A DNA stretch of 64,000 bases from Mariprofundus ferrinatatus (lineage in GTDB: Bacteria > Pseudomonadota > Zetaproteobacteria > Mariprofundales > Mariprofundaceae): contig NZ_CP018800.1 of the NCBI RefSeq assembly GCF_002795825.1, positions 1,550,001 through 1,614,000 of the forward strand, in the 5' to 3' direction. The notes below the pieces were generated by a model. It did no database searches, had not been told where the DNA came from, and saw only the letters and a program-made list of their open reading frames with translations. The position numbers and the translations under genes are program-made. Positions 35,718 to 43,794 of this stretch are shown piece by piece (position 1 is the first letter of the stretch; every line of letters starts with the position of its first letter).

Positions 35718-37331
35718 TTATTTCTCCCACTCATAAAAGTGGTGTGTGATCGGGTAACGACGATCGCGGCCAAAGGCACGTTCGGTAATTTTCACACCCG
35801 GTGGCGCCTGCCTGCGCTTGTACTCCGCCAGCTGCAGCATACGTACCACACGCTCAACTTCCGCCCGATTATAACCTCGCGCAGCAATTTCATCCACGCC
35901 CAGCCGCTCCTCGATATTCGCCTTCAGGATTGCATCGAGCACCTCGTAATCGGGCAGTGAGTCGGAATCCTTCTGATCGGGGCGAAGCTCCGCCGATGGA
36001 GGCTTGCTAATTGTATTCCACGGAATCACCTCTTCACTCCGGTTGATCCAGCGGGAAAGTTCAAAGGCCTGTGTCTTATAGACATCCTTGAGAACGGCGA
36101 AGCCACCGGCCATATCGCCGTAGAGGGTGGCATATCCAACCGCCATCTCCGACTTGTTGCCGGTAGTCAGCAGCATGCGCCCGGTTTTATTGGAGATCGC
36201 CATCAGCAGCAAACCCCGGATGCGCGCCTGGATGTTCTCCTCGGTCACATCCGCTTCACTCTTGCCCCATTCGGCAAAGGTGTCGGCCAAAATATCTTCA
36301 GCGGCAGATACTCCTGAGGCAATCGGCAGTGTAACCGCTTCAATGCCAAGATTGGCGACCAGGGCTTCGGCATCCGAAATCGAGTGATCACTCGAATAAC
36401 GTGAGGGAAGCAGCACACCCAGTACATTCTCAGCGCCAAGCGCCTGCACAGCGATCACCGCAGTCAGTGCCGAATCAATACCGCCCGAGAGGCCGATCAC
36501 CACCTGTCTGCATCCATTGCGGTGTACGTAGTCGCGCACCCCCATCACCAGTGCCCTGTGCACCTGCTCAATGGCTTCAGGAAGCGGGCTTATGATCCTC
36601 CCCTCCTCTGATTCGGTATCGACAGTGCCGACCCAGCTCTCGAACAGGGGGGCACGCAGAACCAGATCTCCTGCACCATCCACCACATGGGAGCCGCCAT
36701 CAAATACGATCTCATCCTGGCCACCCACCGGATTCACATAGACAAGCGGCACGCCGAATTGCATTGCCCGGCGTCTGACCAGCGCTTCGCGCTCCAGCTG
36801 CTTATTGGTATGAAAAGGGGAAGCATTGAGATTGACCCATAGGTCACAATCCATTTCGGCCTGCCGCCTGGCCAGATCGTCGTGCCAAAGGTCCTCACAG
36901 ATGCCAACGCCAATCCTGTGGCCGTTCACCTCCACAACCGCATTCGTGCCATTGCCTGCGGAGAAATACCGCTGCTCATCGAAAACGCCGTAGTTGGGCA
37001 ATCGCTGTTTGTCATAAACACCCAGCAGTTTGCCGTTCTGCGCCAACAGCACCGAGTTGCGCAGCGACTCTCCGTCACGACGGGGGGCACCAAATACAGC
37101 GCATACGGCAGATGTGCCTGCAATCACCTGCCCAACCGCTTTATCCACGGCGATCATAAATGCCGGTCGTTTGAGAAGGTCTTCAGGCGGATAGCCGGTA
37201 ACAGTCAATTCCGGGAAAACAGCCAGATCGCACCCTTGATGCTCAGCCTCCCGCAACGCCTCATGTATCAGGCGGACATTACCCTCAAGATCACCGACTC
37301 TGGGGGCTATCTGGGCAATCAACAGCTTCAT
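35718..37331 (-). CDS. nadE: Glutamine-dependent NAD+ synthetase
   Basis: 537-residue two-domain enzyme that converts deamido-NAD to NAD using glutamine. The N-terminal carbon-nitrogen hydrolase domain has the Glu-Lys-Cys triad (VFPELTVTGYP, DKQRLPNY, GICEDLW), the C-terminal synthetase domain has the ATP pyrophosphatase loop SGGIDSALT and LLTTGNKSEMAVGYAT. The start ATG overlaps the queA stop by 4 bases (ATGA), so it is translationally coupled to queA. Upstream of glnB on the same strand: the shared substrate glutamine makes the neighbourhood sensible. Confidence 0.94.
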   Translation of the reverse strand: MKLLIAQIAPRVGDLEGNVRLIHEALREAEHQGCDLAVFPELTVTGYPPEDLLKRPAFMIAVDKAVGQVIAGTSAVCAVFGAPRRDGESLRNSVLLAQNGKLLGVYDKQRLPNYGVFDEQRYFSAGNGTNAVVEVNGHRIGVGICEDLWHDDLARRQAEMDCDLWVNLNASPFHTNKQLEREALVRRRAMQFGVPLVYVNPVGGQDEIVFDGGSHVVDGAGDLVLRAPLFESWVGTVDTESEEGRIISPLPEAIEQVHRALVMGVRDYVHRNGCRQVVIGLSGGIDSALTAVIAVQALGAENVLGVLLPSRYSSDHSISDAEALVANLGIEAVTLPIASGVSAAEDILADTFAEWGKSEADVTEENIQARIRGLLLMAISNKTGRMLLTTGNKSEMAVGYATLYGDMAGGFAVLKDVYKTQAFELSRWINRSEEVIPWNTISKPPSAELRPDQKDSDSLPDYEVLDAILKANIEERLGVDEIAARGYNRAEVERVVRMLQLAEYKRRQAPPGVKITERAFGRDRRYPITHHFYEWEK

Positions 37332-38362
37332 GCGTCAGACAACTTCGGCACGAACATCGCATCGCCATAGGAGTAGAAGCGGTAACCGGACTCCCTTGCA
37401 TGGGTGTAGGCATCCAGCACCCTTGCACGACCGGCAAGTGCGGCCACCAGCATGATCAGGGTCGATTTCGGCAAATGAAAATTGGTCAGCAGTGCGTCCA
37501 CAGTGCGGAAATGGTAACCGGGATAGATAAAGATGGAAGTACGCCCCGCACCTGCTTTCAGCTCCCCTGCAGCGGAGGCAGCCTCCAGCGTACGCAGGGA
37601 GGTGGTACCCACAGCCACGATACGTCGCCCCTCCGCCTTGGCACGATTGACTGTCTCGGCCGTCTGCTCGGGCACAATATACGCCTCTTCATGCATCACA
37701 TGGCTGTTCACATCATCAACCTGAACCGGCTGAAAGGTGCCTGGGCCGACATGCAGTGTCACATGGGCAAAGGTTGCTCCCGCCTGCTGCATGGCCGCCA
37801 TCAACTCTGAAGTCAGATGCAGCCCGGCAGTTGGCGCCGCCACAGCGCCGGCATGCCTGGCAAACACGGTCTGGTAACGTTCACGGTCCTCCCGGGAATC
37901 AGGCCTGTCAATATAGGGGGGAAGCGGCATGTGACCATGCGATTCAATGGCGGCCGGCACATCATCGGCACACAACAGCACCTCAACATTCTTGCCATCA
38001 CGCGTGAGCACCTCAGCACTGAAACTGTCTGAAAACACAACGATGGTGCCCGGCTTCAGCGGCTTGTTCGATTTACCCCAGGCGAGCCAGACATTGTTCT
38101 CGCCGGCAGGCTCCAGCAGCAGTATCTCCACCCTGCCGCCGCTCGGCTTATTGCCAACCAGCCGGGCGGGAATCACGCGGGTATCGTTCAGCACCCAGAC
38201 ATCACCCGGCTTCACCAGCAGCGGAAGATCGCGGATCATTGAGTCGACAAGCGCGCCGCCATCTTCGGGGATACAGAGAAGGCGCGAGGCATCACGTGCC
38301 TCTAACGGCCTTTTGGCTATTAGATATTCCGGAAGCTCGAAATCGAAATCGCTGACCTGCAT
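37328..38362 (-). CDS. queA: S-adenosylmethionine:tRNA ribosyltransferase-isomerase
   Basis: 344-residue enzyme that transfers and rearranges the ribosyl moiety of SAM onto 7-aminomethyl-deazaguanine in tRNA, giving epoxyqueuosine. Family motifs: DFDFELPEYLIAKRPLEARD at the N-terminus, AAPTAGLHLT in the middle and NFHLPKSTLIMLVAALAG near the C-terminus. Its ribosome site is weak. The stop overlaps the nadE start by 4 bases. tRNA-Tyr, -His, -Asn and -Asp, its substrates, are not in this window. Confidence 0.95.
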   Translation of the reverse strand: MQVSDFDFELPEYLIAKRPLEARDASRLLCIPEDGGALVDSMIRDLPLLVKPGDVWVLNDTRVIPARLVGNKPSGGRVEILLLEPAGENNVWLAWGKSNKPLKPGTIVVFSDSFSAEVLTRDGKNVEVLLCADDVPAAIESHGHMPLPPYIDRPDSREDRERYQTVFARHAGAVAAPTAGLHLTSELMAAMQQAGATFAHVTLHVGPGTFQPVQVDDVNSHVMHEEAYIVPEQTAETVNRAKAEGRRIVAVGTTSLRTLEAASAAGELKAGAGRTSIFIYPGYHFRTVDALLTNFHLPKSTLIMLVAALAGRARVLDAYTHARESGYRFYSYGDAMFVPKLSDA

Positions 38363-38478
38363 GCGGCGGACTCTAGTGCGGATTTTCTAATAGAACAGAC
38401 TCGAATCACCCGGCAGCAGGAGGCGTCACCCAGAAGCCGTCCCGGCCATGAAGCCGCTACGCCTGCTGCGTGATCCGA

Positions 38479-39144
38479 TCAGAGGCTAACGACGCCTGCA
38501 GGTGTACCCATCAGAACGATGTCAGCCCCCTGATGCGAGAAGATACCGTTGGTAACCACGCCCGGAATACTGTTGAGGTGATCCTCCATCTTACGGGCCT
38601 CATAAATCTTAAGGTCATGCACATCGATAATGATGTTACCGTTATCGGTCGTGAAACCTTCACGCAATACAGGCCTGCCGCCTAGCTTGGCCGCCTCAAA
38701 TGCAACCAGCTCACGCGCCATCGGAATCACCTCGATCGGCAGCGGAAATGCGCCCAGATACTCGACCTTTTTGCTCTCATCAACGATACAGATGAACTGT
38801 GAAGAGGCTGCCGCGACGATCTTCTCGCGCGTCAGGGCACCGCCCCCGCCCTTGGTCAGGTTGCGCTCAGGATCGAATTCGTCTGCGCCATCAATATAGA
38901 CGGACAAAGTATCCACCCTCGTCAGGGCATCATTGAGGTCGAGAACCGGAATTCCGTGCCCGGCCAACCGTTCCGCAGTGGCGTCGGAGCTTGCGACTGC
39001 GCCGAGAATTTCATCCTTCATACCCGCCAGCGCATCAATAAACATATTGGCGGTAGAGCCGGTACCAACACCGACAATCGTACCCGGCTTCACATATGCC
39101 AGCGCTGCTTCAGCTACTTTCCGTTTCATTTCGTCCTGGGTCAT
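38479..39144 (-). CDS. rpiA: Ribose-5-phosphate isomerase A
   Basis: 221-residue cytosolic enzyme of the pentose phosphate/Calvin pathways, interconverting ribose-5-phosphate and ribulose-5-phosphate. Motifs: [16 protein letters not shown], the catalytic [18 protein letters not shown] with the catalytic Lys. Length fits E. coli RpiA (219). AGGAGG lies 5 bases before the ATG. A gap of 117 bases separates it from queA; direction is the same, but cotranscription is unclear. Confidence 0.95.
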   Translation of the reverse strand: MTQDEMKRKVAEAALAYVKPGTIVGVGTGSTANMFIDALAGMKDEILGAVASSDATAERLAGHGIPVLDLNDALTRVDTLSVYIDGADEFDPERNLTKGGGGALTREKIVAAASSQFICIVDESKKVEYLGAFPLPIEVIPMARELVAFEAAKLGGRPVLREGFTTDNGNIIIDVHDLKIYEARKMEDHLNSIPGVVTNGIFSHQGADIVLMGTPAGVVSL

Positions 39145-39259
39145 CCATCCCTCCTCTTAAAACTCGAACAGCAATCTAACGGCTTCGCGGAGTTTCGGCA
39201 AAGGCAGGCAGCTTCACAACCCATTTGCTGTAATCGCCTCCAGCCCCTAACCTGCCGCC

Positions 39260-39991
39260 ATGCTGGAATCCATAGTTATGAGCGACGTTGTCCTGAGTGC
39301 ACTGGTACTGTTCGGTATCCTGCAACTGGCCTGGTTCTCGGTCATGATGCTGCGCCGCGGCATTGCACCGGACACCATCCAGCACGCCATCCCCCCGCTG
39401 CTGGCGATCTGGGTTCTGATGTGGCCGGTCTATACGGACAGCCGCTGGCTCTGGATCGGGGTTGCCCTTCTGGCGCTTCTCAGTCTCGCTGCCGTCACGG
39501 TGAACTCCCCTTTCTGGCAGCATCTGCGGGCGGCCTGGACATGGAGCCCTGATGCGGATGATCTGGGTATGGATATCTACTTCCGCCCCAACCTGCCTCC
39601 ACTGACCCAGGCTATCGCCTCAATATTCATCGCCGCGTTATGGTTTCAGGCGATACCTGAATTCGGGTTCGGGCTGGCCCTCTGTTTCTGCCTGGCATTT
39701 CCTGCTGCAGCCCTCATTGACCGCTTCGGAAGCGTTAAATTCAATTTCCGCAGGCTGGGCTTTCCGGCCCACCCCAGCCAGACGCTCGCCGGCCATCTGA
39801 TTCTGATTGCGGCCTGCACCATCCTGCTCTGCTGGAGCCTGCATGTTTACCACGGCACGGATTGGCAGATACTTTTCATTGCCACTTTGATCGCGGCCAT
39901 GACCACCTCAGCGAGCCGCGCGGTGGTTCCGGGGCGCTGGAATGCACCGGCTGCGATGTTTACTACCGGTGCCGTGATGTGGCTGCTATAA
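39260..39991 (+). CDS. Polytopic membrane protein of unknown function
   Basis: 243-residue integral membrane protein with about seven hydrophobic helices (around 7-30, 42-58, 64-80, 115-131, 135-150, 170-190, 200-240). The C-terminal part (RRLGFPAHPSQTLAGH...AMTTSASRAVVPGRWN) has a loose resemblance to the CTP-dependent lipid kinase/cytidylyltransferase-like membrane families, but no motif is decisive. ATG at 39260 or at 39278 may be the start; neither has a strong ribosome site. Divergent from rpiA and upstream of the cNMP-binding gene, with a 140-base gap. Confidence 0.72.
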   Translation: MLESIVMSDVVLSALVLFGILQLAWFSVMMLRRGIAPDTIQHAIPPLLAIWVLMWPVYTDSRWLWIGVALLALLSLAAVTVNSPFWQHLRAAWTWSPDADDLGMDIYFRPNLPPLTQAIASIFIAALWFQAIPEFGFGLALCFCLAFPAAALIDRFGSVKFNFRRLGFPAHPSQTLAGHLILIAACTILLCWSLHVYHGTDWQILFIATLIAAMTTSASRAVVPGRWNAPAAMFTTGAVMWLL

Positions 39992-40131
39992 TCAGGCTGC
40001 AGTCAGGGCCTGTGCATTGGTGATTAATCTCACTGAAGGAAGAGTGCTAAAGGTCAGCGTACGCAACATAAAAGGTATGGCACAGCGCATGAAAACAGTG
40101 GTGTGCAGAGATGGTTTCACAGGAGAAACAG

Positions 40132-40701
40132 ATGGCAATTGATATTTCATGGCTGGAAAAGAACATACTGAAAAGAGAGGTCACGGCGGCTGAACGCAGC
40201 GCCCTTGACTGCATAACCGTCTCCAACTTTTCTGCCGGAGAGAAGATCATTACCGAGGGGCAGGCCGGTGGCACGCTAGAGATCATGCGCTCCGGCAAGG
40301 CCAAGGTTGAGGATAATAACCGCTACGAGGGCCGCGTCATTCTCGCCGAGATCGAATCCGGAACCATTTTCGGCGAACTCAGCTTCCTGAACAGCAAGCG
40401 CAAGAGTGCCGACGTAACCGCCCTCGAAGATTGCGTGGTTTACGATCTTAAACAGGAAGATTTCACCGAACTGATGAAGAATCATCATGAACTGGCCTAC
40501 ACCATCCTTACCGCCATCATGGATCGCCAGACCAGTATCATTATGTCCCAGCGCGTCACGCTCGCACCGCTGCTGCGCAACCTGAAAGAGAAGGCCAAGA
40601 AGCTGCCGCTGTTTATCAAGGTGGCCCCGGTTGTCTTTATCATCCTATATATACTGGCCTTCTTCTACATCTCCTACAAAGACTTCGATTACAGCAACTA
40701 A
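40132..40701 (+). CDS. Cyclic-nucleotide-binding domain protein with C-terminal membrane anchor
   Basis: 189-residue protein: a cNMP-binding fold (about 25-145) and a C-terminal hydrophobic helix (about 163-183) followed by a short tail, so it is tethered to the inner membrane with the sensor in the cytoplasm. The phosphate-binding cassette reads FGELSFLNSKRKSADVTA: the Glu is kept, but the Arg that contacts the cyclic phosphate is replaced by Lys, so the ligand may differ from cAMP or be weak. No DNA-binding or channel domain is attached. Start at 40132 with AGGAG; a class III cyclase and a CpdA-type phosphodiesterase lie 3-5 kb downstream. Confidence 0.86.
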   Translation: MAIDISWLEKNILKREVTAAERSALDCITVSNFSAGEKIITEGQAGGTLEIMRSGKAKVEDNNRYEGRVILAEIESGTIFGELSFLNSKRKSADVTALEDCVVYDLKQEDFTELMKNHHELAYTILTAIMDRQTSIIMSQRVTLAPLLRNLKEKAKKLPLFIKVAPVVFIILYILAFFYISYKDFDYSN

Positions 40702-40732
40702 AGCGACGGGATAAACCCATGAAACGATGAAA

Positions 40733-40766
40733 AAACGGGCGCACTGGCTGCGCCCGTTTCTGTTTT
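40733..40766 (+). terminator. Intrinsic terminator after the cNMP-binding gene
   Basis: Eleven-bp stem aaacgggcgca / tgcgcccgttt (40733-40743 with 40749-40759) with a 5-nt loop, followed by CTGTTTTT. Confidence 0.85.
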
Positions 40767-40853
40767 TCTGCCTGCATCAACTTCACGAAGGGCTGCTTCC
40801 GGCCAGTTTCGGTCATTCAATTATCAGGTATAACGCTTCACATCACCAGCAGC

Positions 40854-40887
40854 AAAAAAGCAGCGCGGGGAACGCGCGGCGCTTTTT
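40854..40887. terminator. Likely bidirectional terminator before the GNAT gene
   Basis: G/C-rich imperfect hairpin (agcgcggggaacgcgcggcgc) between an A-run (40854-40859) and a T-run (40883-40887). It would end transcripts of the minus-strand GNAT gene and reinforce the previous terminator. Confidence 0.6.
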
Positions 40888-40922
40888 CTGTCCGGGTGCA
40901 TGTGATTATTATGTTTTTTTGG

Positions 40923-41459
40923 TTACCAATAGACGGGGTCAATGAATTCCTTAACGCACAGGGGACGTTTACTGATAGTAGGAATTGGCTCTCCCGTTAA
41001 AGACTGCCCAAGCCAGCCAAAAGGCATTGAGAGCTTTAGCGGAGCCTTAATTACATTTTCTGAAAGCGCCTGAAACCCTACCTTTGAATAAAAGGATGGA
41101 TCTCCATATGTAACAGCAACATTAGCAGCGCGCCTTTTCAGTTCATCAAGCCCGTAATTGATTAAAGCCTGACCGATTCCTTTGCCCTGATGTTCAGCGC
41201 TCACTGCAACTGGGGCGAGCATGTAAACCAGAATAGGCTTACTAAAATGAAGGCGAGTGAAAAAAATACAACCGATGAGTGTTTCATCTTCGTATGCGCC
41301 GATACAGATTATTTCTTTATTGTCGATGTTTGATGCCAACTGTAAAGAAAGGCTGCCAATCAATTTTCCTTCCTTTTCGCCCTCTGATGAGGTGAATACA
41401 GAAGTGAATAGCTCTTCTACCTCTTTTTGTTTTGATTTGTCCAAGATTCGATGAATCAT
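40923..41459 (-). CDS. GNAT family N-acetyltransferase
   Basis: 178-residue acetyl-CoA-dependent transferase of unknown substrate. The acetyl-CoA-binding motif A is VSAEHQGKGIGQALI (about 88-102), followed by YGDPSFYSKVGF. The gene uses clearly more A/T-rich codons (many AAA, GAA, ATT, TTT) than the flanking rsgA or rpiA genes, as do the next two minus-strand genes, suggesting transfer from elsewhere. AAGG lies about 6 bases before the ATG. A toxin role is not supported: no antitoxin-like partner is next to it. Confidence 0.9.
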   Translation of the reverse strand: MIHRILDKSKQKEVEELFTSVFTSSEGEKEGKLIGSLSLQLASNIDNKEIICIGAYEDETLIGCIFFTRLHFSKPILVYMLAPVAVSAEHQGKGIGQALINYGLDELKRRAANVAVTYGDPSFYSKVGFQALSENVIKAPLKLSMPFGWLGQSLTGEPIPTISKRPLCVKEFIDPVYW

Positions 41460-41564
41460 GCCTTACCTTTCAAGATTTCTGCTCTTATCGTTTTGGAATA
41501 TAACATATATTAGACACCATTTTGGTGACTATTCTGACTTGGTGAAGCTGGCGAGGTCGAGTGT

Positions 41565-41577
41565 CTGTTGCTGGCCG
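41565..41577 (+). repeat. Short dispersed repeat (ctgYtKctggccg) in the accessory patch
   Basis: ctgttgctggccg, related to the copies at 42056-42071 and 43795-43810. It lies in the 137-base gap between the GNAT and DUF1801 genes, which otherwise shows no coding signal. Confidence 0.35.
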
Positions 41578-41596
41578 AGAGCTGTCATTCATAGCC

Positions 41597-41965
41597 TTAG
41601 CTGTTTATCGATAGCTCTAATGCCTGTTTAACAAAAGACGCTACTTTCTTGGCCTCAATATCAGCCAAGCCGTGGATTTTTATATGGCGGCGAAACTTAC
41701 CACCTCCCTCCAGTATGTTGCTTGGATCATCCAAGCTGGCTCCGAAAGAAAATTCGAACGAGACATGGTTTTTGTAAGCGAAGATACCTCCAAAATCCCT
41801 TTCTAGAGAGAGCATTATGCCGCCATACATCATTCGCTCATTGATATTCGAATCAGTCTGGAATACGACTTTGCGAAGTTTCTCTATGATATCTGATTTA
41901 TCAGGATCGCTGACAATAATATCGTCCAGAAAACTCTGAACCTGTTCATTATTTGAACTTGTCAT
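41597..41965 (-). CDS. DUF1801 domain protein
   Basis: 122-residue soluble protein of the DUF1801 (YdhG-like) family: the motif MMYGGIMLSLERDFGGIFAYKNHVSFEF matches the family core (Y-G.P.f and K.H.sl.f), shortened by neighbours, and the C-terminal HIKIHGLADIEAKKVASFVKQAL fits. Function of the family is unknown (some members bind small ligands). Start at 41965 with GGAGGG; the in-frame ATG at 42019 adds unlikely residues. A/T-rich like its neighbours. Confidence 0.8.
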   Translation of the reverse strand: MTSSNNEQVQSFLDDIIVSDPDKSDIIEKLRKVVFQTDSNINERMMYGGIMLSLERDFGGIFAYKNHVSFEFSFGASLDDPSNILEGGGKFRRHIKIHGLADIEAKKVASFVKQALELSINS

Positions 41966-42055
41966 TGCTTCCCTCCGGTTGATTGAGTTGCGACTAAATA
42001 TGGTGAACTGAAAAACCATCCTGTTTCAGCCTACTTTAGCATGATATACAAATGC

Positions 42056-42084
42056 CTGCTTCTGGCCGTTCTAAGACGGTCAGA
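42056..42084 (+). repeat. Short dispersed repeat with hairpin
   Basis: ctgcttctggccgttc (42056-42071) followed by a near-perfect 9-bp hairpin (tctggccgt with acggtcaga, loop of 6). Related to copies at 41565 and, inverted, at 43795. Non-coding. Confidence 0.45.
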
Positions 42085-42100
42085 ATGCTAGAGCGCTAGT

Positions 42101-42138
42101 CTCAATCCAGTGGCACCCAGATTTGTCCGGACTGGGGA
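42101..42138 (+). repeat. Direct repeat, left copy, flanking the cysteine-rich gene
   Basis: 38-base element; its last 23 bases are identical to those of the copy at 42559-42596, and the first 15 are about two-thirds identical. It contains the pair cccag / ctggg. Similarity continues for about 20 more bases: after a 7-base variable stretch both copies have actcgaac, which on the minus strand reads gttcgagt, like a tRNA T-arm. Confidence 0.75.
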
Positions 42139-42217
42139 ACCTTGAGTCACTCGAACCAACTGAGTTGAATGACTACTTGCGGCCATAATTAGATTTAAAT
42201 GTTACTGAATTGGGAGT

Positions 42218-42427
42218 TTATACCCTACCCTTTGCTTCATGGTAGTAGATGCAGCCAAGCGCACACACATCTTCTTTCTTTGCGTATGGGTGACTACTCC
42301 TTTCAAGCTCAATGCCATGGTTGTTGCATAATGTGTCTTCTACTTCCCAGCAGCGCATGGGCGCCTTCAGTCTATACATTGGGCAATCTACATTGTGACA
42401 ACCTAAGTACTCATAGCATTGTTCCAT
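42218..42427 (-). CDS. Small cysteine-rich protein (two-CW-like)
   Basis: 69-residue protein with eight cysteines in a regular pattern (CYEYLGC, DCPMY, RCWEVEDTLC, VCALGCIYY) and one CW pair. The arrangement recalls the two-CW and related metal- or disulfide-binding domains found in proteobacterial redox sensors, but I cannot prove that. Start at 42427 with GGAG 7 bases upstream. No signal peptide, so cytosolic if the cysteines bind a metal. It is flanked by two direct repeats and has a Fur-like site upstream. Confidence 0.75.
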   Translation of the reverse strand: MEQCYEYLGCHNVDCPMYRLKAPMRCWEVEDTLCNNHGIELERSSHPYAKKEDVCALGCIYYHEAKGRV

Positions 42428-42482
42428 GTCTTTCTCCAATCGACTTCTAACTAAACAAATAGCTCCTTATCATTATTATTGT

Positions 42483-42501
42483 AGCAATGATAATCGTTAA
42501 T
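42483..42501 (-). promoter_or_regulatory. Fur-box-like sequence upstream of the cysteine-rich gene
   Basis: AATGATAATCGTTA (42486-42499) matches the core 14 bases of the classical Fur box in 13 positions; the outer bases do not match. It lies about 60-75 bases upstream of the minus-strand start, where a promoter would be expected. A/T-rich DNA makes chance matches easier, so this needs testing. Confidence 0.4.
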
Positions 42502-42558
42502 TTGAAGAGATGGCTGCATCTGACTGGTTTGAGATAGTCAAAAGTTGATAGGAATCAC

Positions 42559-42596
42559 CTCATTCCAATAGTGCCCAGATTTGTCCGGACTGGGGA
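42559..42596 (+). repeat. Direct repeat, right copy, flanking the cysteine-rich gene
   Basis: Same orientation as the copy at 42101-42138, 458 bases away. Similarity extends into actcgaac (42608-42615) after a 7-base variable stretch, as in the left copy. Together they bracket one gene and its promoter region. Confidence 0.75.
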
Positions 42597-42706
42597 GCCA
42601 GGCAGGACTCGAACGAATGGCCGAGATTGCTCCCTGATGACCTGCAGGAGTCAGCCACCATTGGACATGAAAGCCCTGCATGGCTCTATCTGTTCACATG
42701 GCGCGG

Positions 42707-43741
42707 TTATTTTTTACCTGACTTAGACTTTTTGTAGGCATGTATGTAACGCCCGAACTCCCTCTCTTTCGCCCTTTTCTCCGCCAGGGTGGCGGCATTC
42801 AGCTCCTGCTCTTTCATCAGCTTCAGGTAATTGGCAAGGCGCCGCCCATCCAGATCCCCTGATTCAATTGCAGCACGGACGGCACATCCGGGCTCATTCT
42901 CATGCTGGCAGTTCTTAAACCTGCACTGCCCGGCAAGCTCACCGATTTCGCGGAAGGTTTCATCGACCCCCTGCTCGCAGCCGGCCAGTTGAAGTTCCCG
43001 CATACCAGGCGTATCGAGCAGAAGTCCGCCCGAGGGGAGCATGTGAATGGATCGCGATGTCGTGGCGTGGCGACCCTTTGCATCATCTTCCCGGATAGAA
43101 CTGGTATGTTGGACATGCTCTCCAAGCAGGGTGTTGATCAGTGTTGATTTGCCAACACCGGACGAGCCAAGAAAGGCGAGTGTTTTCCCTTCTGCGCACC
43201 AGGCATCCAGCTTGCGCACACTGTCCGAATCAAGGCTGTTCACGGCAACTGTTTCAAGAAACCGATCCATCGCATTTATCTGTTCTATGTATTGATCCGG
43301 ATCTTCGCAGGTATCAAGTTTTGTCAGGATAATTACAGGCTCAACGCCTGCCTCATTGGCCAACGCCAGGTAGCGTTCAATACGATTGAGGTTGAAATCC
43401 TGATTCATGGAGCTGACGATAAACACCGTATCGATATTGGAAGCAATCAATTGAGTTGAAACCTTCGTGCCGGCGGCCTTGCGGGAAAAAAGCGAAAGCC
43501 TCTCGAGCAGACGGATAAATTTTCCCGATGCGTCGAGTACAACCCAGTCGCCGACCGCGAACGCAGGCATACCTTTAGAGATATGAATCGATCTCCTGCC
43601 CTCTGAAGTCTGCACATGGATTACGCCTCTTTCCTGCGAGATCACTCGCCCCATTGTGGCGCTTTCCCACTCCTCAAGCGTGAGCTGTTGCTGGTAATAT
43701 GGCTTCCAACCCAACTGAATCAGTGCACTGACATCTGGCAA
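42707..43741 (-). CDS. rsgA: Ribosome biogenesis GTPase RsgA
   Basis: 344-residue circularly permuted GTPase that helps mature the 30S subunit. Order G4 (TKLDTC) - G1 (GSSGVGKST) - G3 (DTPGM) is typical of the permuted YjeQ/RsgA family, preceded by an OB fold and followed by a zinc-binding motif CRFKNCQHENEPGC. Start set at a TTG at 43741, with AGGAGG 5 bases upstream; the longer TTG at 43780 would add 13 residues. It is on the minus strand, downstream of the accessory patch on its own strand, and is of normal base composition. Confidence 0.93.
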   Translation of the reverse strand: MPDVSALIQLGWKPYYQQQLTLEEWESATMGRVISQERGVIHVQTSEGRRSIHISKGMPAFAVGDWVVLDASGKFIRLLERLSLFSRKAAGTKVSTQLIASNIDTVFIVSSMNQDFNLNRIERYLALANEAGVEPVIILTKLDTCEDPDQYIEQINAMDRFLETVAVNSLDSDSVRKLDAWCAEGKTLAFLGSSGVGKSTLINTLLGEHVQHTSSIREDDAKGRHATTSRSIHMLPSGGLLLDTPGMRELQLAGCEQGVDETFREIGELAGQCRFKNCQHENEPGCAVRAAIESGDLDGRRLANYLKLMKEQELNAATLAEKRAKEREFGRYIHAYKKSKSGKK

Positions 43742-43794
43742 AACAACCTCCTGAAACCCTATCTGCACACTACCGGGCAACCCTTAGTTGCCGA

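Noticed and set aside
40923-41965. Toxin-antitoxin pair made of the GNAT and DUF1801 genes
   Set aside because: No DNA-binding antitoxin, genes separated by 137 bases, and the GNAT is not of the TacT type by visible motifs.
42101-42620. Integron attC sites around the cysteine-rich gene
   Set aside because: I could not find the RYYYAAC/GTTRRRY core pair or an integrase; the repeats are reported only as direct repeats.
42596-42640. tRNA gene or complete tRNA remnant
   Set aside because: Only a T-arm-like gttcgagt is seen; no acceptor, D-arm or anticodon arm can be paired.
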